This document shows positions 12,160-23,647 of a stretch of DNA of 64,000 nucleotides, piece after piece. A program made the translations under genes and the position numbers. The DNA is from Pyrus communis (taxonomy: Eukaryota > Streptophyta > Magnoliopsida > Rosales > Rosaceae): assembly GCF_963583255.1 (NCBI RefSeq), contig NC_084815.1:9409724-9473723 (forward strand), read 5' to 3'. Every line of letters begins with the position of its first letter. Positions within the stretch are counted from its first letter, which is position 1. The notes under the pieces are model-generated. The model saw only the letters and a program-made list of their open reading frames with translations, did not search any database and had not been told where the DNA came from.

Positions 12160-12351
12160 CAAATCTGGATTGTTAGATTGCCTAAGGCCTCTTTATTTGA
12201 ATACATGGGTTGCCTCCCAAGAAGCGCTTGCTTTAACGTCTTCCAGTCGGACGATACCTCTTCTTAAGCTCTATTGGAACTCACGACATGGAGGGATACA
12301 TCCTTCACAATCTACCCTTCAATATTCTCATAATATGGCTTCAAACGATGC
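12160..12351 (-). pseudogene. E1 integrase C-terminal end, first copy of a duplicated piece
   Basis: Minus-strand sequence matching the last codons of the integrase and the following conserved stretch around TGGGAGGCAACCCA. Bases 12294-12351 are repeated at 14230-14287 with one mismatch, on the other side of V1. The piece cannot encode a working protein. Confidence 0.7.
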
Positions 12352-12422
12352 ATTTTTATCTTCCTTATTTGGCGTCGTTGTGATTGTTTTGGATTAAACT
12401 AGTTGCATTTTACATTATTTGG
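12352..12422. other. Unassigned 71-bp stretch before V1
   Basis: This sequence is not part of the integrase and not clearly part of V1. It contains TTTGGCGTCGTTG, which recalls the start of the primer-binding site TGGCGCCGTTG but diverges straight after. It may be a remnant of a second insertion or filler DNA. Confidence 0.4.
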
Positions 12423-14229
12423 TGTTAGTGTGCAGCCAAGGGTGAATTTGGATCAATGGGAAGGCAAATGAAGTAAAAACATTCCAGAAAAGATGTGAAG
12501 TGTTAAGAGATGCAATTCGGCCATATTGGGTGATTCTAAACAAGGCAAAAACATTGAAGTCAGCTATGTGGTTCCAACACCAAAACATGCATTCACATGC
12601 ATGTTCACAACCTTGGCCGTGCATTCTCATGTCATCCCATCATTTTATGCACTTCTAGCACCAAATCAGATTTCTCACACCTTGTGCCGTGCATTCCACT
12701 ACTTGTCCATCTCCCTTTTGCGCCAAAAACATCCACTTCCATCACTTAATCCACTCAGCCACATTCACATGGATGATTCACAATCTGACCGTGCATTCCA
12801 TTTCCCTTCTCCACTTCATCTTTGCAGAAATCCACATGCATTTTGATTAAACAAACCACATACCTGCAAATCATGTCCACTCCTTGCAGCCATCATTTCA
12901 GAAATCCATTTCATCCCATCATTCCATGTGATTCCAGCCCCCTTTGTCCATACCGTGTGCTTTCTTCCCCTTTCCAGATTTGTACAAACAATTTCAAATG
13001 GCCAATTCACCTTTGCAGGTTCCACTCACTTGTTGAAGCAAGGGCACATGCTTCTTTGAATACATTAACACATACTTGCAGATCTTGTCCATGCCATGCG
13101 TCCACTACCTCAGAAACCCATCAATTCCAGCTCATTTTATGCTATTCCATCTCACTTGTGCGAATGGAGATCCAATCTAAGTGTTGGAGCCACATTCCTT
13201 TCTATAAAACAAGTCTCACTTCACACAACAGGGGTTCCGCATTTTTCTTCTTCACTCAGTCCATTACACACGCATAACTTCTCCCATTTCACTTCATTTT
13301 CTGTCCATTTCTGTCCCAAGGGCAGAAACCATTCAACCATAACCAATCTACCTTCATCCGCACCACATTTGGAAAACCAACACCGAAGGCACTCTTCAAG
13401 GAATTCAACATCAGTTTTGCTTCAAGGGTTTCTTCTTATTAATTCTATGTTCATTCATGTTTTATATTTTTATGTTAAATCTTTTGTAAACATGAATTGT
13501 AACTAATCCTCCTCTAGGGATTCGATGTAACCTTGCAAAGTTTGCCATGTAATTAAGTTAGAATGCTCAGTTTGTCCATCTATTTCTTGTTTCATTCTCT
13601 GATTTAATGGTGACTTAGTGTGTTGATTTTAATGTTTGATCATCATTTGAATTAATCACTAAGTTGTGTAGCCAAGATTAAAACACACATCATGCATAAT
13701 CTTGGTAGATATATGAATGAATGAAGGGAATGTTTAGCAAACATCCTGCCGAGTTATTCCCTTTGGTTTTATGAAAGTTTCTTGTGCATTACATACTCTT
13801 GATTATGAACCAAAGTTGCACATCACAACTAGGTTCATGATTAGAGACATTTGATCAAATCCACACATCATATGGTTGATCATGTCCAAGTGAAACAAAC
13901 TCAAGAAATAGGTAGATGAATGAGTACAAACTAACTTAACAAACATGGACTTGGTTTAGCAATGGTGAAACCGAATCCCTAGCTTCATCTCCATTGGTAC
14001 TATCTCATTTTATTAGTTGTTGAGTCATTTATTTGTGTTTACTTCACTTTCTTATACTTTCAAGTTACAACAACAAATCTGCCTATTCTGTTTAGTTTGA
14101 TTCATTTCATAGAGTTCTTGCAAAACAAGTAAATTATATAGGTCCAATTAGTCCCTGAGGATTCGACACCCTTGCTTGTGCCATTATACTAAATATATTC
14201 TAGCATTAGGAAGGAATAATACATCAACA
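12423..14229 (+). mobile_element. V1: LTR-like insert of a different family
   Basis: About 1.8 kb beginning TGTTAGTG and ending CATCAACA, so the ends are TGTT/AACA rather than TGATAGG/CATCA. It has a TATA box at 13203, a long untranslated leader, and near 14150 the phrase GAGGATTCGACACCC, a type of word I associate with the 3' part of other plant Ty3/gypsy LTRs. The open frames at 12526-13506 look like CA-rich U3 sequence. No simple 5-bp target duplication was found (TTTGG left, GGATA right), so the boundaries are uncertain. Confidence 0.5.
13203..13209 (+). promoter_or_regulatory. Predicted TATA box of V1
   Basis: TATAAAA within CTATAAAACAAG, followed about 30-60 bp downstream by a pyrimidine-rich stretch suitable for an initiator. 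This supports V1 being an LTR read on the plus strand. Confidence 0.45.
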
Positions 14230-15358
14230 GGATACATCCTTCATAATCTACCCTTCAATATTCTCATAATATGGCTTCAAACGATGCCCATTCACCTTGA
14301 ATTCTTGGCCATTCCTTAAACTTTGGATTTGGACAACACCATATGGAAAAGCATTAGTAATAACAAAGGGCCCAATCCATTTAGAACGTAACTTATCGGG
14401 AAACAAACGAAGGCTAGAGTTAAAAAGTAAGACTTTCTGTCCTATGGAGAATGTTTTACTACCAATCAACTTGTCATAGAATGCCTTGGTCTTCTCCTTG
14501 TAAATGCAAGCATTATCAATTGAAGCTTCCTATGAATTCCAGCCGCATCTATGTCCATGTTGAATGTTTTGATAACCCAATGCGCCTTGTGTTCTAATTC
14601 CACAGGGAGATTGCATGGTTTGCCATAGACAAGCCGAAATGGGGACATCCTAATGGGTGTTTTGTAGGCCGAACAATATGCCCACAATGCATCCTCCAAA
14701 TGCAAGCTCCAATCCTTTCTTGTTGGCCCAACGGTCTTCTCCAAAATTTGCTTGATTTCTCTATTGGAAACCTCGGCTTGGCCATTTGTTTGAGGGTGAT
14801 AAGTTGTTGAAACCTAATGTGTGACATTATATTTCTTGAGCAGCGCCTCAATGGTGCGATTACAAAAATGAGACCCTCCATCACTTATGAGCACTCTAGG
14901 CATCCCAAATCTAGAGAAGATGTTAGTTTTGATGAAATCTGCAACCACTCTAGAATCATTAGTACAGGTGGCTTTTGCTTCCCCCCATTTTGAGACATAA
15001 TCAACCGCAAGAAAAATATAAGTGAAACCATATGAAGAAGGAAAAAGACCCATGAAATCAATGTCCCAAACATCAAAAATTTCAACATTGAACATAGGGG
15101 TCTATGGCATTTGCTCCTTTGCACCTATTGCCCATTCTTTGACAATGATCACAAGTCATACAAAAAGTTCTAGCATCTTTAAAGATTGTAGGCCAATAAA
15201 ATCCACATTCTAACACCTTAAGGGCTATGCGTTGTGTGCCAAAATGACCCCCACATGCATAAGTGTGACAAAAAGTGAAAATTGAATTAAATTCACAATC
15301 ATGCACACACCTACGAAGAATCTGATCAGAACAATATTTCCACAAATACGGGTCATCC
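14230..15358 (-). pseudogene. E1 integrase, decayed (minus)
   Basis: Broken minus-strand frames match the E6 integrase. In protein order they are: zinc-finger part [13 protein letters not shown] (frame 15082-15345), core [13 protein letters not shown] and [10 protein letters not shown] (14814-15095), [17 protein letters not shown] (14466-14744), and the C-terminal [20 protein letters not shown] (14248-14469). Frameshifts and stops separate the parts, including a stop in the conserved region before the catalytic Glu. The start is cut at 15358 by E2's LTR. Confidence 0.85.
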
Positions 15359-17475
15359 TGATGTGATAAATAATAGCACTCAAATTAAACCCTCTTTTTG
15401 ACAATTGTAGTATAGATATAAGTAGGGATCGATCTAGGCTGGGGATTAGGAGGGATTGCTAATCTAATGAAAAACTGACTCAAAGATACAAAAATATGCT
15501 TAAAAACACTTAAACAAACTCAAAGACTCTTAACTAAACTTATATGACTCAAAACAAATTTAAAAGACTCAAAACAATAAAAAAGACTCAATTTAGACTC
15601 TAAGACCTAATTTGGACGAAAATAGAATTGGTTTTGACTCAAAAGACTCAAAAACACACTTTAGGACAGATTTGGAACAAGTAAGTAAAGGGGATTGGGT
15701 TTTGGACGAATTTAAGAGAAAAACAAGTAACTAGAAGACTTAAAAGAGATTTGGACGAATTTGGGAAAACCAATGGATGATTAGATAGCTAGAGGATACT
15801 TTTCCACACATGATATATTCAAACACAAATTGATTTCCGGTTGTTTTTTCGATAAACCATGAACCTCAACACCCTAGACTAACCGTAACATCACTAATTA
15901 ACCCTCAGATTTTACTTAAGTTATTGGATTGGATGACATCATACGACAACCCAAAGCATTCTTCAAAAGTTCCCTACATGACATCATAATAGAGATACAA
16001 TCAAAGATCATTACGTTCAATGAAAATCATAAGTATTGACAAAGCACTTGTAACTATGACATCATGATACTCATGCTAGGAATTTACTTAACATGATTGT
16101 GAAAACAACCTTAACTACTTGTGAATATAAGTTTGTGACGATTATGTGAAACTCCCTTATATTCTAGCACCAAATTCAAGCATGCAAATTAAGTAGGCCT
16201 CCCTAATCAACATACAATAATAAGTTATCCATCAAACGGTTAAGTAAATTGCATTCACAATTTACGAAATCACAACTGGATTTAATCAATTCATATCATA
16301 AATATAATCATGGTTTCAAAGCCTTTCCTAGCTAAAACAAGTTTAGCCTCTCATGTTAACAAAGGAAAATTAAATTAAACATTGAAAACAAAAGATAGAT
16401 TACACCTAAAAACGTTCCAACACTCCAACTTGAATGCACAAACGTCCAAGGCTTCTGCTTCTTCTCTTCTTCCTTGCAAGGCTGCGGCACAACAGTTCTA
16501 GGGTGATTTTGGATGGATTTCTAGGTTGTGAATGGATCTAGGGTGGTAGGGTGGTGCGGCAAAGGTTGGGGATGGTGTATGGATGTTTGGGTGAAGGTAT
16601 GGAAGTAGGAAAATGGTGAAAAGATGGGTTGAAGGCTGCGGTAAAGGGGCTTGTTTCTGTGAATGATGGCAGATTGTGTGTGAGAGTGATTAGGGTTCAA
16701 TGAGAGGTGCGGCTTTGGTATTTATTTGAGAGAAAGAATCCTAAGGTTCATTACATAATTTAGGAAAGGATTCAACCCCAAATCCATAAGGAAAATGAGA
16801 TATGAAATCAGAAATCAAAAGGAAAAGGGAAGGTTACTTGTGGCATCAATTGAATGAAAAGGAATGTGATTTATTGCTGAATTTTAGGCAAGGATTTGGG
16901 ATAGAAAAGGTATGTAAGGTGAGGTTGAGATTGGGGTGAAAAGGAATGTGGTTTTATGACATAGAATAGGAAACAAGGACCTCCCTTGCACGGCAAGGAT
17001 GGGAAAGTCTATGGGGTGCACGGCAAGGATTGTTAGGTTGCAAGGAAGGTTTGGTTTGTGTCCTAAAATGTATAGGAGTCTTCAATGTTGTTGAAACATG
17101 AGGTCTTTTTGGATTAGGAAAGGTTAAACCAAAATAGGAAACCTTGGCTTAACTTTCCTACTTTAAGTAGGAAACCTTCTTTGACTAGGATTCCTCTTTT
17201 GATTAGGAATCCTCTTGTGATTAGGAATCCTCTTGTGATTAGGAATCCTAACATCTTTAGGTCTTCAAATTCGTCCATTCCTTTTGCTCCAAGCATAAGC
17301 TATCCATTCCAAGTCCAATTTTGCTCCAAAATGCTCCAAAATGCACCTTTTTGCTTCCTTAGCCATATGAACCTAAAAACACACGAAAATAGCTTAAAAT
17401 ACTAAAATAACTATGAACTAACAACATAAATGTAAGAAAACAAGCTAACTAAGTCGCCTAAATATGCTCCTATCA
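15359..17475 (-). mobile_element. E2 3' LTR (minus)
   Basis: TGATGTG...CCTATCA, 2117 bp, followed at 17476 by a polypurine tract (minus sense), so this is a 3' LTR and not a solo LTR. The flank CATCC (15354-15358) should be one target duplication; its partner was lost with the rest of E2. The leader carries GACATCAT words at three places. U3 has short imperfect repeats of TTAGGAATCCTCTTGTGA near 17185-17250. Confidence 0.85.
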
Positions 17476-17497
17476 AATTCCCCTACACTTAGCTTTT
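17476..17497 (-). promoter_or_regulatory. Polypurine tract of E2
   Basis: In element sense it reads AAAAGCTAAGTGTAGGGG then AATT, directly before the LTR TGATAGG. One A interrupts the G-run compared with E3, E5 and E7. It is the expected primer for plus-strand DNA synthesis. Confidence 0.8.
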
Positions 17498-17935
17498 GCT
17501 AGTCCTCAAGCAAAACAAAATAAAAGAAACAACAACCAAAACAACTCTAGACCTTCCAACATATACCTCAGGGATTTCCAACGAACATGACACATTAAAG
17601 AACATCATTCCCACGGTTTTTGGCTTTCTTTACACTTTAGCAAACACTTAACCATAGTTACCACTACACTCACATATGTTATAACAAAGAAAGCATTTTC
17701 TGGATTTACGACAATGACGTGTATATGATCTCATGAATGGAATGCTACTACTTAGAACGAGAACCAGTGATTCCATATGCTCATACCAATTTCAAACTCC
17801 ACATATTGAACACATAACATCAAGATAGAAGTTGAGGGTTACAACGGGGCTAAGGGTATTCGCTAACAAAGAAAGGTAAAGGATAAACAAAGGTTCTTAA
17901 AGCAATAGGAAGCAAGGTAATGAAATTGACACTTA
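17498..17935 (-). mobile_element. E2 3' untranslated region, shortened
   Basis: Non-coding 3' sequence similar to 33098-33720. Near 17940-18010 it passes straight into reverse transcriptase sequence. About 1 kb of 3' region, the hairpin/G-run, integrase, RNase H and half of RT are therefore deleted. Confidence 0.75.
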
Positions 17936-19530
17936 AATTCACTTTTGATGGCAGAAATTAACTTTTAGACACAAGGGAAGATTCATGCAACATTTATTGT
18001 CAAATTCACTCTTTTCTTGATCATCCGGAGCTATGACAATTTGATTATATCCCGAATAACCATCGAGAAAGCAATAAAAAGAATGACCGGCTAACCTTTC
18101 AAGCATTTGATCAATGAATGGCAAATGAAAGTGATCTTTCCTTGTTGCGGCATTTAGCTTCCTATAGTCAATGCAAACTCTCCAACCAGTTTGGATGCGT
18201 GTGGGCACATTCATTCTCTTCATTCTTCACCACCGTGACTCCGGACTTCTTTGGAACTACTTGGACCGGTGAAACCCAACAACTATTCAAGATAGGATAG
18301 ATGACTCCACAATCAAGTAGTTTGATGATTTCCTTCTTCACTACTTCGATCATTGGAGTCGGCATTGTGCTTCCCTTGATGGTTTGGCTCCCTCTTCCAT
18401 GAGAATTTGGTGCATGCATGTGGTAGGGCTTATGCCTTTGATATCGGCCAAAGTCCAACCAATGGCCGTTTTGTGCTCTTTGAGAACCCTCACCAACCTG
18501 TCCTCTTCTTGTGTTGTGAGTGAGGATGGCACAATGACGGGCAATGTGTCATGCTTGCCTAAGAACACGTACTTCAAGTGGTTTGGTAACGGTTTAAGCT
18601 CAAGGGTAGGTGGTTGTTCTATAGAAGGAAGCAACTTGTTAGTTGAAATTGGAATTGACATTGGAATAGGGGACTTACTATTGAGCCATGGCAAAGACTC
18701 TAGGGCAGCCGCGGTCTCAATCACTTCATCATCAAAGGGTATGACATGAAAAGTCATGTTTGTACCATGGGTTGCTATAGGTGCAGCCACTTGATCCATC
18801 AATTCTAGGCCATTTGTAAGGACCTTTTCAAGTGCATCTTCATGTAATTGATCAAGGTGTGCCTGCGCCAATGAATCAAAGATATCAATAGAGAAACATG
18901 AGTGATCATCATTAGGAAATCTCATGGTTTCAGAAATATTAAAATCAATCACTTCCCCATCAAATTCCATTGTTAAAGTGCCTTTAAACACATCGATCTT
19001 AGTCCGGGCCATCTTCATGAATGGCCTCCCAAGAAGGAACGGCAAGGATGGAGCATAGGTAGTTTCTTCCATCTCAAGAACGTAGAAATCCGCCAGCAAG
19101 ATCAAATTATTCACCTGCACTAAAACATCTTCCAAGACTCCCTTTGGATAGGCATTAGATCTATCGGCCAATTGAATAATCACACCATCATTTTTCAATT
19201 CACCAAGGTTCATGGATGCATAAATAGAGTATGGCATGACGTTAATTGAAGCTCCTAAGTCTAGAATAGCATGTTCGAACTTAGTTTGGCCAATAATACA
19301 AGGAATTGTAAAGCTACCTGGATCTTTGCACTTTGGTGGTAACTTTCTTTGTAAAACAGCGGAAACATTTTCACTTACCCTAACCACCTCTTTATTCGAA
19401 GCCCTCTTCCATGTGGAGCGAAGTTCCTTCAAGAATTTGGCATATTTGGGCACTTGCTTGATGGCATCTAGGAGCGGGATATTGACCTGAACTTTCCTAA
19501 ATGTCTCAAGAGTGTCTTTCTCGTGCTCCT
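17936..19530 (-). pseudogene. E2 Gag C-terminus, protease and truncated RT (minus)
   Basis: In coding order: Gag C-terminal residues (YAKFLKELRSTWKRASNKE), protease with LDLGASINVMPYSIYASMNL, the linker to RT ([25 protein letters not shown]), and the RT start with [11 protein letters not shown] and [22 protein letters not shown] stops before the FMDD box, at the deletion into the 3' region. The protease-containing frame runs 367 aa without a stop (18350-19453), and RT continues in another frame after a shift near 18350-18450. At 19530 the element is joined head to head to E3. It is not functional. Confidence 0.85.
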
Positions 19531-19947
19531 ACGCCATCCAATTTAGGTAAGGTTGTTCCAAATTTAATTATTTCTAACCCCATTCCACCAAATGTCCCTA
19601 TTCCTTGCAGGATCATGCACTCCAAGGAAGAAGAGGGTGAGAAAGGCATCTTTGAATCCTTTCCAAAGAATCAAGAGCAAGATGTGGCTGGGGAATGTCT
19701 AGAATTCATCAAAGAGGATATACTTGAGACAACAATTCGCAAAGAAATTGGATTTTATGACACGGGACAAGTCATAACTCTCAAATCACCAAATCTAGCT
19801 GAATTTTCTAGTCCTACAACTTTCGAAGGGATGTTTATTCTTGAGTTCATGTCGGAGCACACAGAATATAAACCATTACCAGATCATTTCAAGTGTCACC
19901 TTCCATTCAAAGATCAATTCCATGCCATGGGACCTAGGGTAGCTTAA
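19531..19947 (+). pseudogene. E3 Gag fragment fused to the integrase tail (plus)
   Basis: The plus frame contains a Gag C-terminal segment (NPIPPNVPIPCRIMHSKEEE) and a linker resembling the protease-to-RT spacer of E5 (ITLKSPNLAEFSSPTTFEG and EYKPLPDHFK). It ends HAMGPRVA, like the integrase C-terminus of E5. Protease, RT, RNase H and integrase are gone, yet the frame stays open for about 140 codons. The Gag N-terminus and 5' LTR are missing at the inverted junction. It is a non-autonomous remnant like E5. Confidence 0.7.
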
Positions 19948-21881
19948 AAGGAGGTATTGTCTGGCTGGAAGACGTTAAAGCAAACGCTTCTTGGGAGGCA
20001 ACCCATGCATGCATGCAAATAAAGAAGACCTAGGAATCTCCAACGCTCCATAACCAGATTTGCGTTCCTAAACCCTACTCTTTATTGCTTTTATTTTGCC
20101 ATGTTTGTCGTGTTTGTTAGTTGTGTTATTTGGTTGTTTGTTTGTGAGTCTATGCTTAAAACATTGAGGACAATGTTTGGTTTAAGTGTGGTGGGGGGGG
20201 GGGGTAAACAAAGTGTTTTTCATGCAAATTCGTGGGATTTTATCACCCATCATTTCTAAAGTTGTCGTGGGATTTTATCACCCATCATTTCTAAAGTTGT
20301 TTTTCACTGTTTTTAAGTGTTTTTAGTGTGTTTTGAAGTATTTTTATGTGCCTTAAACAGAAAATCCGAAAATTTGAAAAAAAAAAAAAAAAAATCAAAA
20401 AAGAGTGTTTTAAAAACCCAAAAAGAGTTGTTTTTGTTTTTATGTGTATTAGGATACTTTCCAACACAATGATGAGGATTTGGTTTTTAATCGCATGACT
20501 ATTAAAGAAAGTTACAAACATGGATGGAAGTTTGATATGCCCTTTGGTTTATGCTTAGTTGTAGTTGACATTTACAAATTCACATATACTCAACAAAGGA
20601 AAAAAATCAGTTTTTGTAACATGCTTGAAGGAAGAAACTCAAACTAATGCTACAACCCTGAGAGGCTTGAGCCTAAACTTTATTTGGAGAGTTATTGATC
20701 TTGATTTCTTGTTTTCTAAGTCGTTGCATGATCTCATTATTCTTTGCTTGGTTGCTACTTAGAATGTGTTTTATCACTATAGTTCCAAATACTAGAACTC
20801 ATGCCCATTTCATTCAAAGCATAAAATTGAGTACGTAACATAACAAAAAGCCTTACCCTTTGCCCATGTATTGTATGTTAACCCCTTTGAGCCTTAGTTA
20901 GCCTATTTTCTTTGTTAACCACATAATCCTTACCTAGCCTAGATTAGGACTATCCAAACCCTTATTCTTAAAGGATAGTAAAGTATGACTTAGAGGGAAT
21001 TCCTTTCGATCTAAAAATTGCAGAAAAACAAGTGTGGGGCAAGGATTTTCGTCGGAATCTAGGGGGATGGATGATTTATGTGCCAAAGAAAAGAATAGGG
21101 CACAAAAAAAAAAAAAAAGGTGAAAAAGAAGGAAAAGAGAGAAAAAAGAGTTGAAAATAAGTGAGAATGAACTGACAAGTGTTGATTGTTGAAGAAAGGG
21201 TCCAAAAGTTTGAATTTGACCCTAAGTGATGTTTGAATCTTCCCTTCGTGTTTAAAGCTGATTTCTGCATTCAAAAGTGAATTTTAAGTGTTTATTTCAT
21301 TACTTTGCTTACTATTGCTTTAAGAACTTTTGTTTATCCTTACCTTTCTTTGTTAGCCAATACCTTAGCCCCGTTACAACCCTTTGACTTCGATCTTGAT
21401 TGTTATGTGTTTCAATATGTGGAGTTTAAAATTGGTTTGAGCATATGGTATCCCTGGTTCTCGCGTCTAAGTAGTGGCATTCCATTCATGAGATCATATA
21501 CATGTTAATAATTCTAGAAAATGCCTTCTTCAATTATACATATGTGAGTATTAGTCTACATTTTTACATCAATCTTCTCACATATACTTAGTGTAGGGAG
21601 TGTAGTCAGAAAATCTGTGTGAAAATAGAGTGTATCCAGTGAGGAATTGGGGGATTCTCTAAGGCATGTTACTACATTCAAAATCATGTTTTAATTGATT
21701 AAATGGGAGCTAATGTGTGGTAACTATGGTTAAGTATATGCTCGAGGGTAGGGATAACTAAAATCTATGTATGTGGTGTTCTTTAATGTGTGATGTTCAT
21801 TGGAAATCCCTGAGGCACATGTTGGAAGCTCTAGATTGTGTTTTGTTTGTTTTGTTTATTTCGTTTTGCTCGAGGACTAGC
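19948..21881 (+). mobile_element. E3 3' untranslated region
   Basis: Non-coding. It includes the conserved TTGGGAGGCAACCCATGC stretch at 19993-20010, the hairpin at 20159-20178, a G-run at 20190-20214, a 30-40-bp duplication around 20223-20300 (GTGGGATTTTATCACCCATC twice), A-runs near 20380 and 21105, and the stretch leading to the polypurine tract. No coding frame is credible. Confidence 0.8.
20159..20178 (+). promoter_or_regulatory. Conserved hairpin beside a G-run (E3)
   Basis: AAACATTG, loop AGGA, CAATGTTT, followed 11 bases later by a G-rich tract. The stem is perfect, as in E1, E5, E6 and E7. Confidence 0.6.
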
Positions 21882-21903
21882 AAAAGCTAAGTGTGGGGGA
21901 ATT
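21882..21903 (+). promoter_or_regulatory. Polypurine tract of E3
   Basis: AAAAGCTAAGTGTGGGGG followed by AATT, directly before TGATAGG at 21904. It fixes the LTR start and the plus orientation of E3. Confidence 0.85.
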
Positions 21904-23647
21904 TGATAGGAGCATATTTATGCTACTTAGTTATGTTGTTTCCTTGCATTTAGTTACTTAATTACTATCTATTTCAGTCTTTTAAGCTATTTTCGTATGT
22001 TTTTAGGTCCTAATAGCAAAAGGAGCAAGAAAGTGCATTTTGAGGCTATTTGGAGCAGTTTTGGGCATGGATTGGATAGCTTAACCATGGAGCAAAGAAG
22101 ATGGACGAAATTGAAGTCAAGAAGGGCTAGGAAAGGCTAAAAATCTGGAGAAAGAAGTCCAAATGCAAAGAAGATAAGGAAAGAGCAAGAAATAAGGAAC
22201 CTTATCCAAATTTCCTTATCTTATCCAAACCTTATCCAACCTTATCTTATCCTATCCTAATCTTTTCCTACCTTAATTCCAACTTCAAAGAGGACTCCTT
22301 TTCACGTTAAATCACCTAAATATCAAGTTCTAGAAGCCCTATTTTCGTGCATTAAGTTTATGCCACATATAACCCTTCTAGAAGTTCTAGAATCTGCCAC
22401 AAGGACCATTCCTTGTCCTCCTTGGAATCTAATTGAAAGTATCCTTGTTCTTTGGTGATTTGGAGTCCTAATTCCTCTCCTTTTCAACCCAAATTCGTGC
22501 CTCCCCTTCACCCTATAAATACATAATGCCACAACACTCAAAAACCACCACACTCTACCACAAATTCACACCACACCTCAAGAGCCTAAATTCACACAAA
22601 TCCCCATTGTGGGTAGCAAGGAAGGAAGGAGGAGTCACCTGGAGTGTTTCTAGGTGTATTCTATCTTTGTTTTTAATGTTTAAGTTTAGTTATCTTTGTT
22701 TTGCGAACATGTGGAACTAATTTCTTTTTAGTTGGAGGTGAATTCGAAGCCATGATTATATGTTTTATATGAATTGATTCCATCCAGTTATTGTTTTTTA
22801 AGGCTTCAATGTGATTTGCTTATCTAAGTTATTAAAACTTGTTTATGTATGTGGGTTGGGGGTCGACACTTAATTTGCATGTATGAATTTGATGCTAGAG
22901 TATAAGGGGGTTTCACGTAATAGTTATTCACTTATATTAACAAGTAGTGGAGGTTGCTTGTCACAATCGCGTTAAGTAAATCCTTGGTATGAGTCTCATG
23001 TGTTTCATAGTGATGAATGCCTTGTCAATGCTTATAGTTTTCACAAAACTTAATGACTTTTGATATGTATCTTTGTTATGCGTCTCATATAAAGAACTTG
23101 AAAAAGATAATTTGGTTTAGATGCGTATTCCATCTAATTCAATGACATAAGGAAAACTTGAGGGTTAGTTGTGTGATGCAACTAATTTGGGGCGTTGTCA
23201 TTCATAGTCTAAAGGAATAATAACTGAACATTGGTTTGTATGCACATATCATGTGTGGAGAAGGACCCTCTAACTAGCCTTTCACCCATTTATTCCACTT
23301 AAATTCGTTTTTCCAAAGTATTTTCTACAAAGTTTTTGTTTTAAGTTTTAAATTCGTCAAAAACAATCCCCCTTTCATTTAGTCTTGTTATTTGAGTCAA
23401 AATCTGTTTTTTTTTTAGTCTTTTGAGTCTAGTTAAGGTTTATTTTCGTCCAAAACACTTGTTAGGTCTAAAATTGAGTCTTTTTGAGTGTTTTAAGTTA
23501 GTTTAGAGTCCATAGAGTCTAGTTTAGTGTTTTTGAGTCTTAATTGTGTTGATTAGCATCCCTTCTAATCCCCGCCCTAAAGCGATCCCTACTTTCATAT
23601 ACTATAATCATAGGGTTTTAATTTGAGTGTTAGAATATTTCACATCA
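21904..23647 (+). mobile_element. E3 3' LTR (plus)
   Basis: TGATAGG...CACATCA, 1744 bp. It has a GATAAG/CTTATCC-rich tract at 22195-22275, a TATA box at 22513 and the conserved leader. The right flank CTAAC (23648-23652) is the expected target duplication; the left copy is lost. The U5 word is CTAATCCCCGC, with the last base changed from the usual CTAATCCCCGG. Confidence 0.85.
22513..22521 (+). promoter_or_regulatory. Predicted LTR TATA box of E3
   Basis: CTATAAATA upstream of the conserved leader, at the same relative place as in S2 and S4. Confidence 0.55.

Noticed and set aside
12294..14287. 58-bp repeats as the target duplication of V1
   Set aside because: LTR integrases make duplications of about 5 bp; the repeat also leaves 71 bp unexplained.
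15359..23647. E2+E3 as one element inserted into E1
   Set aside because: The parts have opposite orientation, the outer flanks CATCC and CTAAC do not match, and the host sequence on the two sides is not continuous.
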